The position numbers and the translations under genes are program-made. From the NCBI RefSeq assembly GCF_001905095.1, contig NZ_LWLS01000104.1, forward strand, positions 1-44,959: a stretch of DNA of 44,959 bases, read 5' to 3'. The notes under the pieces were generated by a model that worked only from the letters and a program-made list of their open reading frames with translations, had not been told where the DNA came from and made no database searches. Shown one piece after another: positions 15,655 through 22,770 of this stretch. The stretch comes from Micromonospora sp. CB01531. Lineage in GTDB: Bacteria > Actinomycetota > Actinomycetes > Mycobacteriales > Micromonosporaceae. Numbering within the stretch: the first letter of the stretch is position 1; each line of letters begins with the position of its first letter.

Positions 15655-16104
15655 TCAGGCGGCCACCGGCAGCTGCTTGGCGAAGCACACGCGGTACGGG
15701 TTGTGGTCGTACTCCCCGTACCCCGGGATGGGCTGGTAGCCGCAGGACCGGTAGAGGCCGATGGCGGCCGGGACGTAGGTGCCGGCCTGCAGGCACAGCG
15801 TGGTGTGCCCCTGCCGGAAGGCCAACTCCTCCAGGGCGGCCAGCAACTGCCGCCCGATGCCCCGCCCCCGGTACGCCGGCCGGACGTACATCCGCTTCAG
15901 CTCGCCGGTCTCGGCATCCAGCGACTGGATCCCGCCGCAGGCGACTGCCCGCCCGCCGGCCACCACCACCAGGTAACGGAGGTCGTCGTGAGTGACCGTT
16001 ACCTGGCCGGCCGGCCCCCCGTCGACGTCCCGCAGTTCACGCTGCTGGGCGACGACCAAGGCGGCAAGCTCGGGATCGTTGGCGGGACGGGCTTCGATCA
16101 ACAT
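15655..16104 (-). CDS. GNAT family N-acetyltransferase
   Basis: 149 residues covering one GNAT domain. The acetyl-CoA-binding motif A is clear: ELKRMYVRPAYRGRGIGRQLLAALEELA, with the R-G-x-G-[IL]-G-R loop. It is followed by TTLCLQAGTYVPAAIGLYRSCGYQPIPGYGEY, the usual motif B. It acetylates an amine on a small molecule or protein; substrate unknown. The ATG at 16104 opens directly on the first strand. It lies 70 bases downstream of obgE in the same direction and could be a distal operon gene. Confidence 0.9.
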   Translation of the reverse strand: MLIEARPANDPELAALVVAQQRELRDVDGGPAGQVTVTHDDLRYLVVVAGGRAVACGGIQSLDAETGELKRMYVRPAYRGRGIGRQLLAALEELAFRQGHTTLCLQAGTYVPAAIGLYRSCGYQPIPGYGEYDHNPYRVCFAKQLPVAA

Positions 16105-16174
16105 GCCGTAACGCTAGGTCGGCCGGATTTCGCGGAGGTTTCCGGCCAACGACCCGATCACGGACGGAAAGGGA

Positions 16175-17635
16175 CTACTCCCAGTCCTCGTCGTCGTCCG
16201 CGTCCTGCGCCGCCGCCTCGATCTCGTCGGCCGGGCGCTGCCGGCGGGCCTTGCGAGCCTCCAGCCGCTCGGCCGCCGACGCGCGGGTCGACTTCTCCTC
16301 CAGCCGGATGTCGGTGCCCCGGTTGCCCGGGACGAAGTCGACGCCGGCGTAGAGGGTCGGCTGCCAGTCGAACTCCCGGTCGCCGATGCGGACCAGGTCG
16401 CCGGGGTTTGCGCCGGCCTTGGCCAGCTTCTCCTCGACGCCCAGCCGGGCCAGCCGGTCGGCCAGGTAGCCCACCGCCTCGTCGTTGTCGAAGTTGGTCT
16501 GCCGGACCCACCGCTCGGGGCGGGTGCCGCGGACGGTGAACGAGCCGTCCTCCTCCGCCTCGATGGTGAAGCCGGCGTCGTCGACCGCCTTAAGGCGGAT
16601 CACGATCCGGGTGGGCTCGGCCGGCGGCGCCGCGCTGCGGGCCTGCTCGACCACTTCGGCCACCGCGTACGTCAGCTCCTTGAGCCCCTCGCGGGTGGCC
16701 GTGGAGACCTCGAAGACCGGCAGGCCGCGCGCCTCCAGGTCAGGCCGGACGATCTCGGCGAGGTCCCGGCCGTCCGGTACGTCGATCTTGTTGAGCGCGA
16801 CGAGGCGGGGCCGGTCGGCGAGGCCGCCGTACTCGGCCAGCTCGGCCTCGATGGCGTCGATGTCCGCGAGGGGATCCCGGCCCGGCTCCAGCGTCGCGGT
16901 GTCGATCACGTGCACCAGCACGGCGCAGCGCTCGACGTGTCGGAGGAACTCCAGGCCCAGCCCCTTGCCGGTGGCCGCGCCGGGGATCAGGCCCGGCACG
17001 TCGGCGACGGTGAAGGTGTGGTTGTCCACCCGGACCACGCCCAGGTTCGGCACCAGGGTGGTGAACGGGTAGTCGGCGATCTTCGGCTTGGCGGCGGAGA
17101 TCACCGAGATCAGCGACGACTTGCCGGCCGACGGGAAGCCGACCAGGCCGACGTCGGCCACGCTCTTCAGCTCCAGCACCACGTCCAGCCGGTCGCCGGG
17201 CTCGCCCAGCTCGGCGAAGCCGGGTGCCTTGCGCCGGGCGTTGGCCAGCGAGGCGTTGCCCCGGCCACCCCGGCCACCCCGGGCCGCCTCGAAGGTGGTC
17301 CCCGCGCCGACCAGGTCGGCCAGCACCTCACCGTCGGAGGTCTGCACGACGGTGCCGTTCGGCACCTTGATGACCAGGTCCTGGCCGTTGGCGCCGTCCC
17401 GGTTCGAGCCGGCGCCGCCCCTGCCGTTCTCGGCCTTCACGTGCGGCCGGAAGTGGAAGTCGAGCAGCGTGTGCACCTGCGGGTCGACGACCAGCGAGAT
17501 GCTGCCGCCGTGGCCGCCGTTGCCGCCGTCCGGGCCACCGAAGGGCTTGAACTTCTCCCGGTGGATCGAGACACAGCCGTGCCCGCCGTCGCCGGCCTGC
17601 AGGTGCAGGACGACCCGGTCAACGAACATCGCCAC
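16175..17635 (-). CDS. obgE: GTPase ObgE (50S assembly)
   Basis: 486 residues. Obg assists late large-subunit assembly and links growth to stress. The glycine-rich Obg fold spans about residues 4-160 (QAGDGGHGCVSIHREKFKPFGGPDGGNGG). The G domain follows with G1 GFPSAGKSS (166-174), the FTT switch, G3 ADVPG and G4 NKID. The C-terminal OCT domain (about 355-435, ending LVRIGDREFDWQPTLY) is typical of Gram-positive Obg. The final 40 residues are charged and end in DADDDEDWE. The GTG at 17635 is chosen over the ATG two codons later because GGAAGGA is 8 bases upstream. It follows rpmA as usual; a double hairpin separates them. Confidence 0.95.
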   Translation of the reverse strand: MAMFVDRVVLHLQAGDGGHGCVSIHREKFKPFGGPDGGNGGHGGSISLVVDPQVHTLLDFHFRPHVKAENGRGGAGSNRDGANGQDLVIKVPNGTVVQTSDGEVLADLVGAGTTFEAARGGRGGRGNASLANARRKAPGFAELGEPGDRLDVVLELKSVADVGLVGFPSAGKSSLISVISAAKPKIADYPFTTLVPNLGVVRVDNHTFTVADVPGLIPGAATGKGLGLEFLRHVERCAVLVHVIDTATLEPGRDPLADIDAIEAELAEYGGLADRPRLVALNKIDVPDGRDLAEIVRPDLEARGLPVFEVSTATREGLKELTYAVAEVVEQARSAAPPAEPTRIVIRLKAVDDAGFTIEAEEDGSFTVRGTRPERWVRQTNFDNDEAVGYLADRLARLGVEEKLAKAGANPGDLVRIGDREFDWQPTLYAGVDFVPGNRGTDIRLEEKSTRASAAERLEARKARRQRPADEIEAAAQDADDDEDWE

Positions 17636-17651
17636 GATCTCAATCCTTCCA

Positions 17652-17711
17652 GCGGGGCCCACCCCGCATGAGAAAAGCGAAGCGGGCCGGGACCCGAGGT
17701 CCACGGCCCGC
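17652..17711 (-). terminator. Double hairpin between rpmA and obgE (terminator/attenuator)
   Basis: In transcript order the first stem is GCGGGCCG/CGGCCCGC (17711-17704 with 17689-17682), followed by TTCGCTTTTC, a fair T-run. The second is GCGGGG/CCCCGC (17667-17662 with 17657-17652) with a 4-base loop, ending one base before the obgE ribosome site. The first could terminate a share of rplU-rpmA transcripts, making obgE less abundant than the ribosomal proteins. The second could affect obgE translation. Confidence 0.6.
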
Positions 17712-17723
17712 AACGCCTGCGAA

Positions 17724-17978
17724 CTACTGCTGCGGCACGATGCTGACGGTCTTGCGACCGCGCTTGGTACCGAACTGGACCGCACCGGCGGCCAGCGCGA
17801 AGAGCGTGTCGTCGCCGCCGCGCCCGACCAGGTCACCGGGGTGGAACTTGGTGCCACGCTGGCGGATGATGATCTCGCCGGCGTTGACGACCTGACCACC
17901 GAAGCGCTTCACGCCGAGCCGCTGGGCCGCGGAGTCACGACCGTTACGCGAGCTGGACGCACCCTTTTTGTGAGCCAT
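17724..17978 (-). CDS. rpmA: 50S ribosomal protein L27
   Basis: 84 residues, the complete L27. It opens MAHKKGASSSRNGRDSAAQR, so the flexible N-terminal tail reaches the peptidyl transferase centre without needing a processing site. The body VNAGEIIIRQRGTKFHPGDLVGRGGDDTLFALAAGAVQF is family-typical. It begins 11 bases after the rplU stop, so the two ribosomal proteins share one transcript. Confidence 0.98.
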   Translation of the reverse strand: MAHKKGASSSRNGRDSAAQRLGVKRFGGQVVNAGEIIIRQRGTKFHPGDLVGRGGDDTLFALAAGAVQFGTKRGRKTVSIVPQQ

Positions 17979-17989
17979 TGGAGGACGAC

Positions 17990-18304
17990 CTACTTCCCGC
18001 TGGAGATGCCGGTCACCTTGACCTGGGTCAGCGGCTGGCGGTGACCCTGGCGCTTGTGGTAGCCGGTCTTGTTCTTGAACTTGTGGATCCGGATCTTCGG
18101 GCCCTTGGTGTGCGCGGCGATCTCGCCGGACACCGCAACCTTGGCAAGCTGCGCCGCGTCGGTCACCAGGTCGTCACCGTCGACGAGGAGCACCGCGGTG
18201 AGCTTCACCGCGTCGCCGGGAACACCGGCGAGCTTCTCGACCTCGATCACGTCGCCCTCGGCGACCTTGTACTGCTTGCCGCCGGTCTTGACGATCGCGT
18301 ACAT
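17990..18304 (-). CDS. rplU: 50S ribosomal protein L21
   Basis: 104 residues, full-length L21: MYAIVKTGGKQYKVAEGDVIEVEKL at the start and HKFKNKTGYHKRQGHRQPLTQVKVTGI at the rRNA-binding end. It is the first gene of rplU-rpmA-obgE. The ATG at 18304 is fixed by the family start. No ideal Shine-Dalgarno stands at normal spacing; GGGAG lies about 11 bases upstream, and the sequence directly before the ATG is CTCC-containing. A leader of about 115 bases precedes it if the proposed promoter is right. Confidence 0.98.
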   Translation of the reverse strand: MYAIVKTGGKQYKVAEGDVIEVEKLAGVPGDAVKLTAVLLVDGDDLVTDAAQLAKVAVSGEIAAHTKGPKIRIHKFKNKTGYHKRQGHRQPLTQVKVTGISSGK

Positions 18305-18456
18305 CGGAGGCGGACTCCCTGTCGTTGAGGCTGCTGGCGGTCGTTCCCACGGCGACTCGCCGGGTAGCTGTGACACCGGCGGCGCGGGCACGCGGGAACT
18401 CGGCACACCAAAGTGCGCCGCAGGCCAGCGTACGCCATACCAGGCCCGACACCCAA
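18305..18456 (-). promoter_or_regulatory. rplU promoter and leader
   Basis: On the minus strand TTGGGT (18456-18451) and TACGCT (18432-18427), 18 bases apart, resemble a main-sigma -35/-10 pair. This would give a leader of roughly 115 bases before rplU. L21 operons are autoregulated through leaders in some bacteria; I see no fixed consensus to assign here. The rest of this gap up to 18547 shows nothing clear. Confidence 0.4.
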
Positions 18457-18547
18457 ACCGGGCCGCCCGTCAGCCCGCACACAGCTCATCGCGGCGCTGC
18501 CGGAGCCGGTCGAACGCGTCTCGACGCCGTCCCGACCAGCCGACGGA

Positions 18548-18599
18548 ACGGCAGGGCCCCTCTCCCGGACTCTCGTCCCCGGGAAAGGGGCCCTGCCGT
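18548..18599 (-). terminator. Strong terminator after RNase E/G gene
   Basis: 21-bp stem with one mismatch (ACGGCAGGGCCCC at 18548-18560; GGGGCCCTGCCGT at 18587-18599) and a 10-base loop, 20 bases past the RNase stop and upstream of the rplU promoter. Position and strength fit a terminator. The GGCAGGGCCCC word may belong to a dispersed family. Confidence 0.75.
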
Positions 18600-18619
18600 A
18601 CGCCGCGCTGGTCAGCGCC

Positions 18620-21600
18620 TCACGGGCGGGTACGCCGCCGGGCACCGCCCCGCCGGGAGCGCCGCCGGCCGAGGCCCGTCTCGGCGCCCTCCTCGTCGGT
18701 CTCGCCCTCGCCGAGCGCGTCCGGGTCGTCCGGCGCCGCCAGCCGGGCCGAGTCGCCCTCCTGGCTGTCGGCCACGGCCGGGGCGGCCGGCATCTCGGTC
18801 TCGTACCGGGACAGGTCGTAGCCCATCGTGTCGTGGTAGTCGGCGTCCGCCTGGGCGTCGGTCACCTCGGCGACGGTCTTCTCCGGCGCGGCCTTGCGGC
18901 CCCGGCGCCGGGAGGGCCCGCCCTTCTCCTCGGTGGCCGGGGTGGTGACGGCCGAGGCCACCGCCTTGACCTTCTCCCCCGCACCGCCGCCGCGCGGCTT
19001 CTCCGGCACCGGCTCGGTGTGGATGATCACGCCGCGGCCCTTGCAGCACTCGCAGGTCTCGCTGAACGCCTCGAGCAGGCCGGCGCCGATCCGCTTCCGG
19101 GTCATCTGCACCAGGCCCAGCGAGGTGATCTCGGTGACCTGGTGCTTGGTCCGGTCCCGGCCGAGGCACTCGGTGAGCCGGCGCAGCACCAGCTCCCGGT
19201 TCGACTCCAGCACCATGTCGATGAAGTCGATGACCACGATGCCGCCGAGGTCGCGCAGCCGCAGCTGGCGCACGATCTCCTCGGCCGCCTCCAGGTTGTT
19301 GCGGGTGACCGTCTCCTCCAGGTTGCCGCCGGAGCCGGTGTACTTGCCGGTGTTGACGTCGACGACGGTCATCGCCTCGGTCCGGTCGATCACCAGCGAC
19401 CCGCCCGAGGGGAGGAAGACCTTGCGGTCCAGCCCCTTGAGGATCTGCTCGTCGATCCGGTACTCGGCGAAGACGTCGGTGGTGCCGGCGTGCCGCCGCA
19501 GCCGGGCGACCAGATCCGGCGAGACGTGCGACAGGTACGACTCGACCATGCCGTACGACTGCTCACCCTCGATGACCAACTCGCGGAAGTCCTCGTTGAA
19601 CAGGTCCCGGACCACCCGGATGACCAGGTCCGGCTCCTCGTAGAGCAGCACCGGGGCACCGCCCTCGGCCGACTTGGCCTGGATGTCCTCCCACTGCGCC
19701 TGGAGCCGCTTGACGTCCCGGGCCAGCTCGTCCTCGCTGGCGCCCTCGGCGGCGGTCCGCACGATCACCCCGGCACCGTCCGGCACCAGCTTCTTGAGGA
19801 TGTCCCGCAGCCGCTTGCGCTCGGTGTCCGGCAGCTTCCGGCTGATGCCGGAGGCGTTGCCGTTGGGCACGTACACGAGGTGCCGGCCGGAGAGCGCGAT
19901 GTGGCTGGTCAGCCGCGCGCCCTTGTGCCCGATCGGGTCCTTGGTGACCTGCACCAGCACCGAGTCGCCGGACTTGAGCGCCTGCTCGATCGAGCGGGCC
20001 CGGCCCTCCAGGCCCGTGGTGTCCCAGTTGACCTCGCCGGCGTACAGCACGGCGTTGCGGCCGCGCCCGATGTCGACGAACGCCGCCTCCATGCTGGGCA
20101 GGACGTTCTGCACCTTGCCCAGGTAGACGTTGCCGGCCATGGTGCCGGCGGAGTTCCGGGTGACGTAGTGCTCGACCAGCACGCCGTCCTCGAGGACGGC
20201 GATCTGGGTCCGGTCACCGCGCTGGCGGACCGCCATCACCCGGTCGACCGCCTCCCGGCGGGCCAGGAACTCCGACTCGCTGAGGATCGGCGGCCGGGTA
20301 CGCCGCTGCTCCCGGCCGTCCCGGCGGCGCTGCCGCTTGGCCTCCAGCCGGGTCGAGCCGGAGACGCCCTGCACCTCGTCCACGGGGCGGCGCGGCTCGC
20401 GGATCTTGACGACCGTGGGGACGCCGTCCTCGGCGGCGACCTCGACGTCGCCCGCGCCACGGCGGCGACGGCGACGCCGGCGCCGGGTCATCCCGTCGCC
20501 CTCGGTCTCCTCCTCCTCGGCCTCGTCCGCCTCGGCCTCGGCGCTCTCGGCCTGGACGGCCTCCTCGGCCTCTTCCTCCTCGAGGTCCTCCACGCCGCCC
20601 TTGCCCCGGCCCCGGCCGCGGCGGCCCCGACGGCGGCGGCGACGGCCCGCGGCCGACTCCTCCTCGTCCTCCTCCGCCTCGGCGGCCTCCTCGGCCTCGA
20701 CGGTCGGCTCCTCCTCGGCCTCGGCCTCGGCCTCGGCCTCGACCTCGACCTCGACCGGCTCCGCCTCACGGCGGCCGCGCCGGCGCCGCCGGCCGGTCTC
20801 CACCGGCTCCTCGGCCGGCTCCTCGGCGGCCGGGGCGGTGGTCCGGACGATCGGCGCTTCCTCGGGCTGCGGCGCCATGAACAGGACGGTCGGCGCGGAC
20901 AGCGCAGCCCGGCGGCGACGCGTGGTCGGCGCGGGCTCCTCCTCGGCCGGCTGCCCGGCCCCCGGCACGGCCGCGCCCGGCGCGATCTCGCCGGTCCGGT
21001 CCTCCGGCCCACCGGCACGGGCCAGCGTCGCCTCGGCGGCCGGCGGCACCTCGGCCACGCCCTCCGCGGTCGGCGTGGGCGCGCCGGCCAGCTCGCGGGC
21101 CGGGGCCGGCTCGCCCTCGACCTCCTCGTCCTCGGACGGCGTGGCGACGGCCGAGGGCTCGGCGGGCTCGCCGCCCTCCTCGTCCCGCTGCGGCTCGGGT
21201 TCGGCGGCCGCGGCGGCCTCGGCCGGCGCCTCGGTGGGCGACTCCTCGAGGGTCTCAGCGGGCGGCGGGATGGCCTTCCGCCGGCGGCTGCGGGTCACCT
21301 TGACCGGCGGGACGACCTCGTCGGAGGTCGCCTCCACGCCGGTGGCGACCATCGGCTCCTCGGCCGCCTTCGCGCTGGTCGCCTTGCGGCGCCGCCGGGT
21401 GGTCTTGGGCGCGGCGTCCAGTTCGCCGGCGACCGGGGCGAAGACCTCGGCCTGCGGGGCCTCCCCGCTGGTGGTGCCGGCGCCGGTCGGGGCCTCGGCC
21501 GGCGCATCGATCTGCTCCGGCTGGTTGAGCGGGGCGGCCTTGCGCCGGCTGGTCCGCTTGCGCGCCGGCTTGGCCTCGGGAGTGCTGTCGGTGCTGTTGG

Positions 21601-21661
21601 CGGTTGCCTCGGCCGGTTCCGAACCGGTCCGCTCGCCGCCCTCGGGCTCGTTCTCGAGCAT
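18620..21661 (-). CDS. Ribonuclease E/G family endoribonuclease
   Basis: 1013 residues. RNase E/G cleaves single-stranded RNA in rRNA maturation and mRNA decay. About residues 1-450 are low-complexity: Lys/Arg-rich, Ala/Glu/Pro-rich and long Glu runs, with blocks such as GRRRRRRGRRGRGRGKGG and nine consecutive arginines. The S1-like RNA-binding domain starts near 495 (MAGNVYLGKVQNVLPSMEAA). The catalytic magnesium aspartates are in VVDVNTGKYTG (about 765) and VIDFIDM (about 810). The zinc-link cysteines are in CECCKGRG (about 867). The tail is again charged and ends RRRTRP, so disordered arms flank the core on both sides, as in mycobacterial RNase E. The ATG at 21661 has GGAGA at 8 bases. A strong terminator follows. 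Confidence 0.93.
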   Translation of the reverse strand: MLENEPEGGERTGSEPAEATANSTDSTPEAKPARKRTSRRKAAPLNQPEQIDAPAEAPTGAGTTSGEAPQAEVFAPVAGELDAAPKTTRRRRKATSAKAAEEPMVATGVEATSDEVVPPVKVTRSRRRKAIPPPAETLEESPTEAPAEAAAAAEPEPQRDEEGGEPAEPSAVATPSEDEEVEGEPAPARELAGAPTPTAEGVAEVPPAAEATLARAGGPEDRTGEIAPGAAVPGAGQPAEEEPAPTTRRRRAALSAPTVLFMAPQPEEAPIVRTTAPAAEEPAEEPVETGRRRRRGRREAEPVEVEVEAEAEAEAEEEPTVEAEEAAEAEEDEEESAAGRRRRRRGRRGRGRGKGGVEDLEEEEAEEAVQAESAEAEADEAEEEETEGDGMTRRRRRRRRRGAGDVEVAAEDGVPTVVKIREPRRPVDEVQGVSGSTRLEAKRQRRRDGREQRRTRPPILSESEFLARREAVDRVMAVRQRGDRTQIAVLEDGVLVEHYVTRNSAGTMAGNVYLGKVQNVLPSMEAAFVDIGRGRNAVLYAGEVNWDTTGLEGRARSIEQALKSGDSVLVQVTKDPIGHKGARLTSHIALSGRHLVYVPNGNASGISRKLPDTERKRLRDILKKLVPDGAGVIVRTAAEGASEDELARDVKRLQAQWEDIQAKSAEGGAPVLLYEEPDLVIRVVRDLFNEDFRELVIEGEQSYGMVESYLSHVSPDLVARLRRHAGTTDVFAEYRIDEQILKGLDRKVFLPSGGSLVIDRTEAMTVVDVNTGKYTGSGGNLEETVTRNNLEAAEEIVRQLRLRDLGGIVVIDFIDMVLESNRELVLRRLTECLGRDRTKHQVTEITSLGLVQMTRKRIGAGLLEAFSETCECCKGRGVIIHTEPVPEKPRGGGAGEKVKAVASAVTTPATEEKGGPSRRRGRKAAPEKTVAEVTDAQADADYHDTMGYDLSRYETEMPAAPAVADSQEGDSARLAAPDDPDALGEGETDEEGAETGLGRRRSRRGGARRRTRP

Positions 21662-21774
21662 GGACGTTCTCCAGTTCTGGCTACCCCGGGCGCGGGTGAG
21701 CGCTGCCACGCAGGGTCGCCGCAAAAGGTGTTTCCGCCGGGCGCAGGTGCGCGACCGCCGAAGTCTGCCTGCCA

Positions 21775-21799
21775 GAGCGCCGACCGTCGGTCAGCGCTC
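21775..21799 (-). terminator. Hairpin at the TIGR03936 gene end
   Basis: GAGCGC-c-GACCG-t-CGGTC-a-GCGCTC is a near-perfect palindrome overlapping the stop codon of the upstream gene and preceding the RNase E/G gene. It may end or attenuate the upstream transcript. Confidence 0.4.
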
Positions 21800-22567
21800 T
21801 CCGATGGCTGCCCCGTCGCGATCCGCATCCAACGGATCGACGATCTCGCCCTGCGCGGTCAGCGTGCCCTGTGCCAGCCGGATCACCCTCGGCGAGACCG
21901 GCGGCTCCAGGTCGGCCACCACGCGGAGGCCGGAAAGGACGTCATCGGGTCGTACGGACGGGGTGACCTGCCGTACGACCACTTCGAGTATCGCACACGG
22001 TACGGCCGTCGCCCCGGAAGGCGTCTCGGACGGGGCCAGCACATCGATGCTGATGACGGCGGCCCGCGCGTCGAAGGTCCGCCGGCCCTGCTTGGTCATC
22101 CGCTCGACCTGGATCTCCTCGGCGGCGGTGAAGGCCGCCACCGCCCGCTCCAGCTCGGCCGGGTCGACCTCGGGCAGCTCGATCCGCCAGCGCGACGCCT
22201 CGATCCGGTCGGGCAGGTTGCCGCCGGTGGCCGCCACCGCGTCGAGCACGTCGAGCCCGGGCGAGAGCGCGGCGTCCAGGGCGACCCGCAACTGCTCCGG
22301 GTCGACCGGCTCGCGCAGGCCGATCTCCAGGTACTCGGCCTCGCTGGCGACGCCGGTCGGCGCAGCCGAGGCGTACGAGATCTTCGGGTGCGGGGTGAAG
22401 CCCTGGGAGAAGGCGATCGGTACGCCGGCCCGGCGCAGCGCGCGCTCGAAGGCTCGGGCGAAGTCCCGGTGCGAGGTGAACCGCAGCGGCCCGCGCTTGG
22501 CGTACCGGATCCGGACGCGCTGGACGACCGGCGCCTGGCCGCCCTCGGGTTGAGGCTTTCTGGCGAT
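21791..22567 (-). CDS. TIGR03936 / DUF2344 family radical-SAM-associated protein, ATC start
   Basis: 258 residues if started at 22567. The family normally begins M-A-R-K-P-Q-P-E-G-G; here the codon at that place is ATC (IARKPQPEGG), with GAGGAG six bases before it. Within 45 codons upstream there is no in-frame ATG, GTG or TTG; the first later one is a TTG at 22291, which would delete the conserved VRIRYAKRGPLRFTSHRDFARAFERALRR core. The frame is otherwise open and intact, with FSQGFTPHPKISYASAAPTG and VASEAEYLEIGL. Members are encoded beside TIGR03960 radical SAM proteins; the role is unknown. In this window that partner lies 3.7 kb upstream on the same strand, separated by protease and WXG genes. 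Confidence 0.8.
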   Translation of the reverse strand: MARKPQPEGGQAPVVQRVRIRYAKRGPLRFTSHRDFARAFERALRRAGVPIAFSQGFTPHPKISYASAAPTGVASEAEYLEIGLREPVDPEQLRVALDAALSPGLDVLDAVAATGGNLPDRIEASRWRIELPEVDPAELERAVAAFTAAEEIQVERMTKQGRRTFDARAAVISIDVLAPSETPSGATAVPCAILEVVVRQVTPSVRPDDVLSGLRVVADLEPPVSPRVIRLAQGTLTAQGEIVDPLDADRDGAAIGER

Positions 22568-22711
22568 CGTGAACTCCTCGGGTGCTGCCTGCGTGTCCGT
22601 CCCATCCTGGCGCAGCCCCCGGGGCGGTACGCAGCCGGGGCGGCCGGAGGAGTCCGGAAAGCCGGTCCGAACCGGGCAGCCGGGCCCCTACCGCCCACCC
22701 CAGACACGCCG

Positions 22712-22750
22712 GTGGCCGGCCGGTGACGCGCAGGTCACCCGGCCGGCCAC
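22712..22750 (-). terminator. Terminator after the mycosin-like gene
   Basis: GTGGCCGGCCGGTGAC (22712-22727) pairs with 22734-22750 (GTCACCCGGCCGGCCAC) apart from one bulged base, with a 6-base loop, 20 bases beyond the protease stop. It implies that the TIGR03936 gene downstream has its own promoter in the 145 bases that follow. Confidence 0.75.
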
Positions 22751-22770
22751 GACGGTGAACGGTGCGCCGA

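Noticed and set aside
18413..22726. 1437-codon open frame on the plus strand
   Set aside because: It lies antisense to the RNase E/G and TIGR03936 genes; stop codons are rare in such GC-rich DNA.
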